In this document: piece after piece, positions 26,486-35,295 of the stretch | Layout of the letters: every line of letters begins with the position of its first letter | Numbering within the stretch: the first letter of the stretch is position 1 | Source of the DNA: CBDANO01 sp965197665 | GTDB taxonomy: Bacteria; Chloroflexota; Dehalococcoidia; Lucifugimonadales; UBA3495 | Length of the DNA: 64,000 nucleotides | Direction: 5' to 3' | NCBI GenBank assembly: GCA_965197665.1 | Contig: CBDANO010000002.1 | Coordinates: forward strand, 62,001-126,000 | Notes under the pieces: model-generated | What the model saw: the letters and a program-made list of their open reading frames with translations, nothing else | Told to the model about the DNA's origin: nothing | Database searches by the model: none | Made by a program: the position numbers and the translations under genes

Positions 26486-29400
26486 CTAGCCCTCGGCATC
26501 GACCGCCCCCGCTTCAACCAGAATCGCTTCGATCTCGGTGTTTCCGCGTCTCATTGCGATGGTGAGCGGAGTCAAGCCGTCGTACCAGAGTCTTGTGGAT
26601 TGGCATGTGTCGTTTACGTCGACGCCCACTTCGATCTGTGCGTTCACCCCTTCAATGTTTCCGTTGCTTACCGCTCGGCACAACGCCGCGTTCGCCTTGG
26701 GTTCGAGTGGGGGCCTGGCGTTCAGATTGCCATGATCGATGTCGAGAGTCTCCAGGTTGAGAACGGGATATTCGGTCGCCGAGCCGAACATCCACGGGTC
26801 GTCACTTGATCCGTCTCCGTCCAGGTCAACGTTCCAGCTGGCATAGGGGCCCGCGTACCCGGTAGGCGATTGCAGCTCAGCGGTAGTCTTGCCGTCGCCT
26901 CCGGCGCTATCGGATTGACCGGAGGTATCCGTATCCCAGTAGCAGTTGGTTACGGCGCCACGATCTCCGTTCTTTTCAATTAGCCCTCCTCCACCTCGAG
27001 GCACCCCTCCGGTGGAATAGCAAACGGTAACGACGCCTCGGTTCGATCCGAGCAGGCCGCCGTAACGATCGACTCTCCCGGACACCGTTCCCCTTGCGTA
27101 GGCGGCAGTGATAACACCAGTGTAGTTATTGTCCCCAACCAGGCCGCCAACGTCTGCAAAGCCGTTGCCGGACACGCTGCCCGTAGCGTAACTGGCGGCG
27201 ATGACGCCGGCGTTCACGCCAGCCAGACCACCGAAGTTGTCACCTTGCCCCGACACGCCGCCGGTAGCGTGGCTGGTGATGATCTTGCCTTTGATCTCGT
27301 TCTCACCGACCAGGCCACCAATGTCAGCAAAGCCGCTGCCGGACACGCTGCCCGTCGCGTAGCTGGCAGCGATGACGCCGGAGTTCACGCCGGCCAGACC
27401 GCCGAAGTTGTCACCTTGCCCCGACACGCCGCCGGTAGCGTAGCTATTGGTGATCTTCCCCTCGATCTCGTTTGTGCCCACCAACCCGCCAACGTTTCCA
27501 AAGATTGCAAAGCCCTTGCCGGACACACTGCCCGTGGCGTAACTGGCAGCGACGACGCCGGAGTTCACGCCGGCCAGACCACCGAAGTTGTCGCCTACCC
27601 CCGACACGACACCGGTAGCGTAGCTATTGGTGATCTCGCCTCCAATTTCGTTGCCGCCCACCAGCCCGCCAACATCGGCAGTGCACTCGCCAGGACAGTC
27701 CTTGCCGGTCACGCTGCCCGCAGCGTAACTGTCGGAGATGCTGCCGGAGTTTACACCGGCCAGACCACCGAATTGGTCCGTGAATCCGGACACTACACTC
27801 GTGGAAAAGCTGCCGGCTATCGTTCCGCTGTTTTCCCCGACCAGACCACCACCACTGGCATAGCAGGCACGACGGTCAGAGTCGCTGACTCTACGGGCGC
27901 TTTCTACGTTGCCGCCGGAGCGACTGTTTTGAATGCTGCCATCATTGAGACCCACCAGTCCGCCGATTTGGTCAACACAACCAGCAACTAGGCCATCAGC
28001 AAAGCTGTCCTCAATGGCACCGCGGCCGATTCCAGCCAGCGTGCCTGCGGCTCCGAATCCGGAAGCCGCTACGCTTGCGTCCACCAATCCAATGCCTGAG
28101 ACCGTACTTCCGGAACCGAGAACTCCGAACAGACCGACATTTGGCGACCTGCGTATGAAGAGATTGGCAATTGTGTGGCCGCCGCCGTCGAAGGTGGTAT
28201 CAAAGGAGTCGTTGCTTTTCCCGATCGGTATCCACCCGCCGCCGCCGTTCCAATAGGCGTCGCCCTCGTCCGCTTCCCCGTTCCCATTGGTGTCAAAGTC
28301 CAGATTGGCAGTCAGCTCATACCCCGCACAACTTGCGGTAGAGCACAACGTGCCGGTGTCGGCATCCGAGAAAGCCGCCGCATAATCGGCATTGTCAGAA
28401 ATGCCGTCGCCGTCCAGATCCCACCGCATAGCATCAAGTTGCATCAGGTTGTCTACTTCGATGAGACCGTCACCATCTCGGTCACGCGCCGACGCTGAAG
28501 TTCCGGTCGCGAGTGGCGTGGCCGTTGGAGTTGCAGTTTGAGTCGCCTCAGGTTGCGGTGTGGACGGTTCCGATGGCGTCGGGATATGAGTGGGTGTGGG
28601 TGTGCCATCGGGCCCGGTCGGCCCGGTTGACTCGGTCACAACCTGACTGGCTGGATTATCGGAGTCGATCTCCGAGCATCCGCCGCTGTTGCAGGCGACT
28701 ACCCAGTAGTAGTTGTTGAAGCTGTCAGGAGAGGCGTGGACATAGGACGTTTCGCCTACGCTCGCCACCAACTCCTCGCAGAAGCTGAGACTACCGTCAC
28801 TGTTCAATCTGCAACTCGAATCAAAAAAGTCATCGAAATAGACGTTATAGTGGTCCGCTCCATCCACCGGTTCCCAACTGACGCGAATCGTTGAACCCTC
28901 TAGTGAATACCGTACGTTGGCCGGTGCGGCAGGCGTGGATTCGGTCGGCATAGCCGTCGGTGTCGGAGTCTGGGTCGGCGCAGGTTGCGGTGTTGGTGTG
29001 TCGGACGGCGTCGGGGTCTGAGTGGGCGCAGACTCCGGTGCGGCCGTCGCCGTTGACGTGTCACCTTGAGGATCGTCGCCGGAAGACTCCTCCTCGCCAA
29101 TCAACTCTGCGCCAATACATCCTGATGCCACCAGGGCGGCGCGCACGTCGTCATCCCAACCCCCTGCCATCTCCTGGATTTGAGCGAAGTAGACGAGCCC
29201 ATGGACCAGCAACGCCGTGTAATCGTAGGACGCGTCGGGGTCGAATTCGGAGGCGGAGACAGATACGTTCCGAAAGAACAACAACACCGCGTCATGCAGA
29301 TCGGTGAGCGCCATGGGCGGGATGAGGGCTTCGGCTTCCTCCAGGCTCGGCCTTACGATCTCCAGGAACTCCCCCCAGGTTGGCGGCTCGATGTCGTCCG

Positions 29401-29560
29401 GCAATGCTGCGCACCATTGGGCGTATTCAGCGACCGTCATCTCGACAGAGTCAGATGCAGTGGGGGCTACTTCCGTACTGTCGCTACAGGCGGCAAAGGT
29501 CAACAGAATGACCGATAGCGCCACCAGGGTCAAGAGACTGTGTATTCCGGACTTGCTCAT
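26486..29560 (-). CDS. GLUG-repeat lipoprotein with FN3 and ankyrin segments
   Basis: A 1,024-residue lipoprotein. Signal peptide and lipobox TFAAC (Cys25); an N-terminal helical domain to about 150; Pro/Thr linker; a fibronectin-III-like domain (APANVRYSLEGSTIRVSWEP) near 210-310; a second linker; a calcium-loop-like DRDGDGLIEVDN segment near 365; about ten GLUG-type repeats (GGLVGENEIKGKI..SHATG) from about 460 to 890; and a C-terminal ankyrin-like pair (ALCRAVSNGNIEGVNAQIE, LTPLTIAMRRGNTEIEAIL). GLUG repeats form a beta-solenoid common in bacterial adhesins. The start follows GGAG. The combination suggests a surface adhesin with eukaryote-like modules. Confidence 0.87.
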   Translation of the reverse strand: MSKSGIHSLLTLVALSVILLTFAACSDSTEVAPTASDSVEMTVAEYAQWCAALPDDIEPPTWGEFLEIVRPSLEEAEALIPPMALTDLHDAVLLFFRNVSVSASEFDPDASYDYTALLVHGLVYFAQIQEMAGGWDDDVRAALVASGCIGAELIGEEESSGDDPQGDTSTATAAPESAPTQTPTPSDTPTPQPAPTQTPTPTAMPTESTPAAPANVRYSLEGSTIRVSWEPVDGADHYNVYFDDFFDSSCRLNSDGSLSFCEELVASVGETSYVHASPDSFNNYYWVVACNSGGCSEIDSDNPASQVVTESTGPTGPDGTPTPTHIPTPSEPSTPQPEATQTATPTATPLATGTSASARDRDGDGLIEVDNLMQLDAMRWDLDGDGISDNADYAAAFSDADTGTLCSTASCAGYELTANLDFDTNGNGEADEGDAYWNGGGGWIPIGKSNDSFDTTFDGGGHTIANLFIRRSPNVGLFGVLGSGSTVSGIGLVDASVAASGFGAAGTLAGIGRGAIEDSFADGLVAGCVDQIGGLVGLNDGSIQNSRSGGNVESARRVSDSDRRACYASGGGLVGENSGTIAGSFSTSVVSGFTDQFGGLAGVNSGSISDSYAAGSVTGKDCPGECTADVGGLVGGNEIGGEITNSYATGVVSGVGDNFGGLAGVNSGVVAASYATGSVSGKGFAIFGNVGGLVGTNEIEGKITNSYATGGVSGQGDNFGGLAGVNSGVIAASYATGSVSGSGFADIGGLVGENEIKGKIITSHATGGVSGQGDNFGGLAGVNAGVIAASYATGSVSGNGFADVGGLVGDNNYTGVITAAYARGTVSGRVDRYGGLLGSNRGVVTVCYSTGGVPRGGGGLIEKNGDRGAVTNCYWDTDTSGQSDSAGGDGKTTAELQSPTGYAGPYASWNVDLDGDGSSDDPWMFGSATEYPVLNLETLDIDHGNLNARPPLEPKANAALCRAVSNGNIEGVNAQIEVGVDVNDTCQSTRLWYDGLTPLTIAMRRGNTEIEAILVEAGAVDAEG

Positions 29561-29604
29561 GACAGTGTGTACTCCTGCCTTGGATTTTCAGCGGAATTCA
29601 ATTA

Positions 29605-32600
29605 TCAAAAACAAAAAGAAATATTGGGAAGGTCCCAAACTCCATCCGGCGCCTTGATCTCAATTCCAATGACATCGGCCCCTTCCACCTCAACCTGAGT
29701 CGCAGTATGGCGCAGCTCCGACAACCCCTGGGGGGTTACGTAACCAACCAAGCCACAGTGCACAAAGTCGTGGTCGAGAGGCACATAGATGCTCAGGGTG
29801 TACGGCCCATCCGGCAGTGGGATCTCGAAGGAGCCATCAGCACTCGTGACGTCAAAGCCGTCGCTCCATCCACTCCAGTCACCACCTATATGGTAGTATC
29901 CAGGGATTTCACGCTCGACAAAAACCCCGATGCCCTCTATGGGTTCGCCGTCCGGCCCGACCACAACGCCGCGAATGCTTGACTCTGAATGGCACGACGA
30001 GGTCAACGTCGCATCACCAAAGACCTCCCTGATCAGAGCAGCTACCGCCGGCTCCAGAGCTTCAAGCTCAGCGGGACTATTCACGTCGTGCCAATAATTC
30101 TTTGCATTTTGCAGCCCAAACCAGGATGCTACCAACTCGGCCCAGAATTCCTCGGGGTTGGTTCCCGGGTAAGTCCATTCCCATCTGGGACGAGCATCAT
30201 CGTAAATGTCCTGGAGCCGACCTCGGAACCGGTCGCCGCCGGGCTGATGCTCAACGGCCGCTTGCACGGCGTGGGCCAGCTCATGGACGAGCCAGTCGAA
30301 CCCAGGTTCGGGCATGTTGTCGTAGCACAGGACGCTTTCTACCCCAGTGGAAGCTACGATGCCGTTGAACAAGCCGAGGGCTATCGCGTCCCGTTGCATG
30401 TCATGGCTGTACTCGGGAAGATCGCTGCTCACAGCATGCTCATCCCAGATGGCAACGCGAATGCCCAACTCGGCCATGGTGGCGAGGAGGTCGGGCCGAT
30501 CAGAGAGCATCTCATTCAAAGTGTTGCGAGCGCTTAGGAGGGCCTGGTCAGGCACCCTCAGGGAGGAAACGATGGCCACTCCGCCTGCGTCCAGGTACTT
30601 GCCGTAATACGGGTCCAGGCCGAGAGACGGCGGAGGCGGCTGCAGATTAGTTGGGACCTCCACTGTGATTGGGTCCGTCTCGCCACAGTACGACAGCCCA
30701 AGCTCATGGAGATCGGCGTACTTGACTGACCGCAGGCCGGTTGGGACACAACCGGTCAGCCGGTTGCCTCCGCCGACAAGCAGCCTGCTCAACCTCGGCA
30801 ATTCTCCAAGCTCGTCCGGGATCTCTCCGCTCAGACTATTGCCCGACAGGTACATCCATTCGACTTCGGCAAGCTCACCGAATTCGTGCGGTATGCTGCC
30901 CCCCAGTTGATTGTCGTGCAAAGAAAGCCACTTGAGGCTGGAGAGGTTGCCCAACCGTGGCGGCATCTCACCGCTCAGGCTGTTGGAGTAGAGGTCTAGT
31001 TCGCGCAGCCGGGTAAGGCTTCCGAGCTGGGACGGTATCTGACCGCTCAACTCATTGGAGTGGAGGTACAGTTCGCGCAGCAGGGTAAGGCTTCCGAGTT
31101 CGGACGGTATCTGACCGCTCAACTCATTGGAATGGAGGTACAGCTTCCTCAAGGAAGGGAGGTTGCCCAGTTCCTCCGGTAGGGCACCGCTCAGGCCGTT
31201 CCCAGATAGGTCCAGGACAGTTACTCGGCCAGCGTGACCAACCGAAACGCCATGCCATTCTCCCAGAGGTTCATCGCTCAGCCAGTTGGTGTTGTTAACC
31301 CAGTTTGGACCGTCGGTGGCGTTGTAGAGAGCGACCAGCGCCTCCCTGTCTGACGCCGCTGATGCGCCGCCTGCGGCTTGTGCACAGAGTGGAATGCCCA
31401 GCCGGTGGATGTCACTTGCCACTACCGTTTCCGCTTCCGCTATGTCCAAAGGGATGCACCCTCCCCATTGGTTACCTGAGAGGAACAGAGTGTTGAGGTT
31501 AGGGAGGCCAGCAAGCTCGGACGGTATTGCGCCAGTCAACCGGTTATCGCCCAGGTCTAAGTAGATCAGACTGGACAGATTTCCTATCCAGGACGGTAGC
31601 TCACCAGTCAACTGGTTATCGCCCAGGATTAAATGGGTCAGACTGGACAGATTTCCTATCGAGGACGGTAGCTCGCCAGTCAACTGGTTTTTGTCCAGGT
31701 TTAAGTAGGTCAGACTGGACAGATTTCCTATCCAGGACGGTAGCTCGCCAGTCAACCGGTTTTGCCTCAGTTCCAGACTTTCGAGGCTGGTCAGGTTCCC
31801 TATCGAGGACGGTAGCTCGCCAGTCAACCGGTTTTGGGAGAGCTGTAAGGTGTACAGGGCAGAGAGGTTGCCCAGTTCCTGCGGTAGTTCTCCAGTCAAC
31901 TGGTTTTGGCTCAGGCGTAAGGAGGTCAGACTGGTCAGGTTCCCTATCGAGGACGGTAGCTCACCAGTCAACCGGTTTTGCCTCAGTTCCAGACTTTCGA
32001 GGCTGGTCAGGTTCCCTATCGAGGACGGTAGCTCGCCAGTCAACCGGTTTTGGGAGAGCTGTAAGGTGTACAGGGCAGAGAGGTTGCCCAGTTCCTCCGG
32101 TAGGGCACCGCTCAGGCCGTTCCCAGATAGGTCCAGGACAGTTACTCGGCCAGCGTGACGAACCGAAACGCCATGCCATTCTCTCAGAGGTTCATCGCTC
32201 AACCAGTTGGTGTTGTTGACCCAGTTTGGACCGTCGGTGGCGTTGTAGAGAGCGACCAGCGCCTCCCTGTCGGCCGCCACTGATGCCCCCGCAGGGTCGG
32301 GTGTTGGTGTGGCCGCAGGTGCGGGTGTGGATACAAGCGTGGGCGTGGGCTCTGGTGTAGCCGTTGGTGCAGGCGTAGGCACAAGCGTCGGCCGTTGGTG
32401 CAGGCGTAGGCACAAGCGTGGGTGTGGGCTCTGGTGTAGCCGTTGGTGCAGGCGTAGGCACAAGCGTGGGTGTGGGCTCTGGTGTAGCCGTTGGTGCAGG
32501 CGTAGGCACAAGCGTGGGTGTGGGCTCTGGTGTAGCCGTAGGCGCGGCTGTAGGCACAGGGGTCGGCGTAACGGCCGCTGGGGCTGGTTTATCGGAGCAT

Positions 32601-32665
32601 CCGGTCACCAGCGTGAACAAGAGCGCCGCTCCAACGAACAGCAGACATACAGTACGCTTGGACAT
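29605..32665 (-). pseudogene. LRR lipoprotein with zinc-protease-like domain, frameshifted in linker
   Basis: The N terminus (MSKRTVCLLFVGAALLFTLV, lipobox TGC, Cys23) and the first Pro/Thr repeats lie in one frame from 32665. The rest lies in another frame, because one 48-bp linker unit near 32385-32392 has lost a net 17 bases. Downstream parts are intact: two LRR blocks, each with the cap LVALYNATDGPNWVNNTNWL, a domain with HELAH near 30278, and a C-terminal carboxypeptidase-regulatory-like domain (IRGVVVGPDGEPIEGI). Together they would make about 1,020 residues. It is either a recent pseudogene or a phase-off state, since a repeat change could restore the frame. Confidence 0.85.
32330..32575. 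repeat. 48-bp tandem repeats encoding Pro/Thr linker
   Basis: Units read on the plus strand GGTGCAGGCGTAGGCACAAG plus 28 more bases and encode a 16-residue Pro/Thr/Glu block. One unit near 32385 is shortened by 17 bases and causes the frameshift in the host gene. Confidence 0.85.
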
Positions 32666-32848
32666 ACCTAACCCCTTACGGAAGGGGAATAGGCCGCCTA
32701 ACGCTAGTTTCCCCAGGTTGAAGTTCATCTGATCTTTAATATTTGTTTCGTCTCCTGTAAGACATCGACCACTACCTTCTCTCAGTTGTGGAGTCTCGTT
32801 CGGCCACCTGGTAGCATTTACCTCTCCTCGCAGATGCTACTATAGATG

Positions 32849-33928
32849 TCAAGGAGTGCTCTGGGATGGGGCTGAGTTCCGCAGGACGGCGAAGACTTCG
32901 CGAGCGACATAGCGTTTGAGGCAACGGATCACCTCAGCCTTGCTCATTCCCTCGGTGATGCGGCGACGCATGTATGCCTGGGTCCGTTCATCATAACGAA
33001 GTCTGACGACAACAATGCGATGGAGAGCCGCATTGGCGTGGCGGTGGCCGCCTCGGTTGAGCCGATGCCTGTTGGTCTTGCCGGAGGAAGCAGGTATGGG
33101 ATTGACGCCACACAGGGAGGCGAAGGCAGCCTCGGAGTGGAGACGGTCCGGGTTACTCCCAGAAGCAATGAGGAGGGTCGCCGCCGTGTCTGGTCCTATG
33201 CCAAAGCCATCTACCAGGGCCGGGGCTGCCGTCCGTGTGAGTCGTCGGATCTCGGCCTCTAGGTCCTGCATCTCATTACCGAGTTGACGGTAGCACCGGG
33301 CAAGGGAGCGAAGAGCATACTTGGCCGCCGCGGTGGGACCCTCCAGACGACCAGGCCGGAAGCTCTTGCACCGGGTGACAAGGGCAGCAGTGGTGAGGCC
33401 AGTGAGGTGCTCACGAAGCTGGGCCGGGGCCGTGACGACCAGGGCCTTCATCTGGTTGAGAGCCTGGGTGCGAGCCTTGACAGCCGAGTCCTTGGCGCTC
33501 TTGAGCATACGGATCATTTCGACTTCACCCTCACCTGACTTGGGAGTGGCATCGGCTACTCCGGCAAGCACGGCACGCGCTGCCATCTCGGCATCAGTGG
33601 GATCGCTCTTCCCCTTTCGGTAGCGGGTTGACCTGTCGGGCCGGTTGACCTCCACCACGGTATAGCCCCTACGGGTCAGGAAGCGGGCGACTCCGGCACC
33701 GTAGGAACCTGTGCCTTCGATCCCGAAGGCTTGAATCTCTCCCAGGCTCCGGGACCACCGTTCGAGCTCCCCATACCCCTTGATGGTCGCCACCGTGTGA
33801 AGCTCCCCTAAGCGGACCCCCTGACGGTCAATGACCACCGCCACATGCTCATCCTGGTGGGTGTCGACTCCAACGACCAGCTCATCACCACGACTACCTT
33901 CATGACCGACGACTCCTGTCATTTCCAC
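32849..33928 (-). CDS. IS110-family transposase, full length
   Basis: A 359-residue DEDD-type transposase. The N-terminal catalytic segments are VGVDTHQDEH, GIEGTGSYG and KSDPTDAE; the C-terminal Tnp20-type region has LCGVNPIPASSGKTNRHRLN with the serine essential in the family. Length is complete and no break is seen, so this copy may be active. IS110 elements lack clear inverted repeats, so I could not set the element boundaries. It sits directly upstream of the frameshifted LRR lipoprotein. Confidence 0.92.
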   Translation of the reverse strand: MEMTGVVGHEGSRGDELVVGVDTHQDEHVAVVIDRQGVRLGELHTVATIKGYGELERWSRSLGEIQAFGIEGTGSYGAGVARFLTRRGYTVVEVNRPDRSTRYRKGKSDPTDAEMAARAVLAGVADATPKSGEGEVEMIRMLKSAKDSAVKARTQALNQMKALVVTAPAQLREHLTGLTTAALVTRCKSFRPGRLEGPTAAAKYALRSLARCYRQLGNEMQDLEAEIRRLTRTAAPALVDGFGIGPDTAATLLIASGSNPDRLHSEAAFASLCGVNPIPASSGKTNRHRLNRGGHRHANAALHRIVVVRLRYDERTQAYMRRRITEGMSKAEVIRCLKRYVAREVFAVLRNSAPSQSTP

Positions 33929-34202
33929 CTCCTGGAGGGATAGCGCACCGGCCAGGTGAGCGGACAGGACTGCGATGGGGCGTGAGGCCAGGCTCCTATA
34001 AGGTCACTGCTCCCCTTGCCGAAGGCACTTGGGGCGCCACCTCGGGTCGAGTCGACAGATCAGGCTGAAGGCATGATGCCAGTCTCAGAAAGGGTCAGGC
34101 CCGAGCCGAGGGTGGCCCGGGATTCATCATCGCAGTCTCAGAAGTCTGTGAGAAGGCTTGGGTGTAAACTGTGGTGCAACACCGGGAGAGGAGCGAATCG
34201 GG

Positions 34203-34735
34203 ATGCCTCTTCGAGATATGAACCGAGAGCAGATGTGGTTGTTGCCGCCGTCCCTCGACGAGTTGTTGCCTCAGGATCATCCAGCGAGGTTTGTGGCGGA
34301 GATCGTCGACGCCTTGAACAAGGAGGACTGGTCAGAGCTTGGCGTGGACATAGATGGCGATTCCATGGGAGCGCCAGCGTACCATCCCCGTGCATTGTTG
34401 AGCGTATGGCTATACGGGTTCATGAGCGGTGTGCGCTCGTGCCGGAAGTTGGAGGTAGCCTGCCGGGACCAAATACCGTATCTTTGGCTGACCGGGTGGC
34501 AGCACCCCGACCACAACACCCTGTGGAGGTTCTACAAAGATCACCGGCAGTCCATGAGGAAGCTGTTCGAGCGAACGGTGCGGACTGCGGTGGCCATGGA
34601 GTTGGTGGACCTGGCGATCCAGGCGGTGGATGGGACGAAGGTATCCTCCAACGCCTCGGTGAACAGGAGCTACGATGCTGCGGGACTGAGAGGGCTGCTG
34701 GAGCGTCTGGAGCGGGCAATAGTCGACCTTCTTGA
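34203..34735 (+). pseudogene. IS1182-family transposase, N-terminal half
   Basis: About 177 residues match IS1182-type transposases: MPLRDMNREQMWLLPPSLDE, YHPRALLSVWLYGFMSGVRS, PYLWLTGWQHPDHNTLWRFY, and VDGTKVSSNASVNRSYD with the first catalytic Asp. After RLERAIVDL the similarity ends and the frame runs on through unrelated sequence to 34931. The start follows GAGAGGAG. The missing half and the flanking IS3 end show that it is a remnant. Confidence 0.82.
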
Positions 34736-34893
34736 TATCGCCGCTAGGAACGAAGCCACAAACTGTAGGGCTTTATTCATTCTGGCGCGAGAACCCAGAA
34801 TCTTGCGCGCTCGTATATGCTCAGCCGTTGAAACACAACGAAAGATATTACTCCACGGGTTCAGGGCCAACATGGGAGTTGGGGACTTGATAG

Positions 34894-34936
34894 TAACCTG
34901 CCCCCGGTCTTTGTACCACCTACTATGTTAGTCCTA
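34894..34936 (+). mobile_element. Solo end of IS3-family element
   Basis: Forty-one bases (34896-34936) are identical to the left end of the IS3 element at 41184-41224, beginning ACCTGCCCCCGGTCTTTGTA. No transposase follows, so this is a solo terminus left by deletion or recombination. Confidence 0.85.
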
Positions 34937-35192
34937 AACCCAAGCCAAGGACCGACTGATGAGCTACGACGGCATCGGTCCGAAGATCGCGGACTGCGTG
35001 TGCCTGTTTTCTTTAGACAAGCCCGAGGCCTTCCCCGTAGACAGGTATATAGCTGCCGCTTTGCGGGAGCACTACGGAAAGAAATACACGTCCGGTGCAA
35101 AGAACGCGAAGATGTTGGAGTGGGCGCGGGACTATTTCGGCCCCTACGCGGGTTACGCTGGTCAACTGCTGTTTTACCACCAACTCCAATAG
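34937..35192 (+). pseudogene. OGG1/AlkA-type DNA glycosylase, C-terminal fragment
   Basis: About 78 residues begin MSYDGIGPKIADCVCLFSLD and continue KPEAFPVDRYIAAALREHYG to FGPYAGYAGQLLFYH. This is the helix-hairpin-helix end of 8-oxoguanine/3-methyladenine DNA glycosylases, with the catalytic Lys (GIGPK) and Asp (PVDRY) retained. The normal enzyme has about 290 residues; the first two domains are missing and an IS3 end lies exactly at the break. It is probably inactive. Confidence 0.8.
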
Positions 35193-35231
35193 CGGCGGGC
35201 TCTCCCAGGGCTATCCCTGTCGCCCGCGTGC

Positions 35232-35295
35232 CTTGACAGGCGGGACCCTCACTTGACTCCGCCCCAATTCTGTCCAACTAACCGGGGCCACCTCA
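35232..35295 (+). mobile_element. Solo end of IS3-like element (TGAGGTGG type)
   Basis: Matches the terminus at 9195-9258 in the same orientation, with outer edge at 35295. It provides the last 15 codons and stop of the META-domain lipoprotein. Confidence 0.75.

Noticed and set aside
27245..27991. Plus-strand frame opposite GLUG repeats
   Set aside because: Shadow of the repetitive GLUG gene; no start signal or family.
34016..34735. 239-codon frame opposite in phase to the IS1182 transposase
   Set aside because: The other frame of the same strand matches IS1182 transposase; this one is a high-GC shadow.
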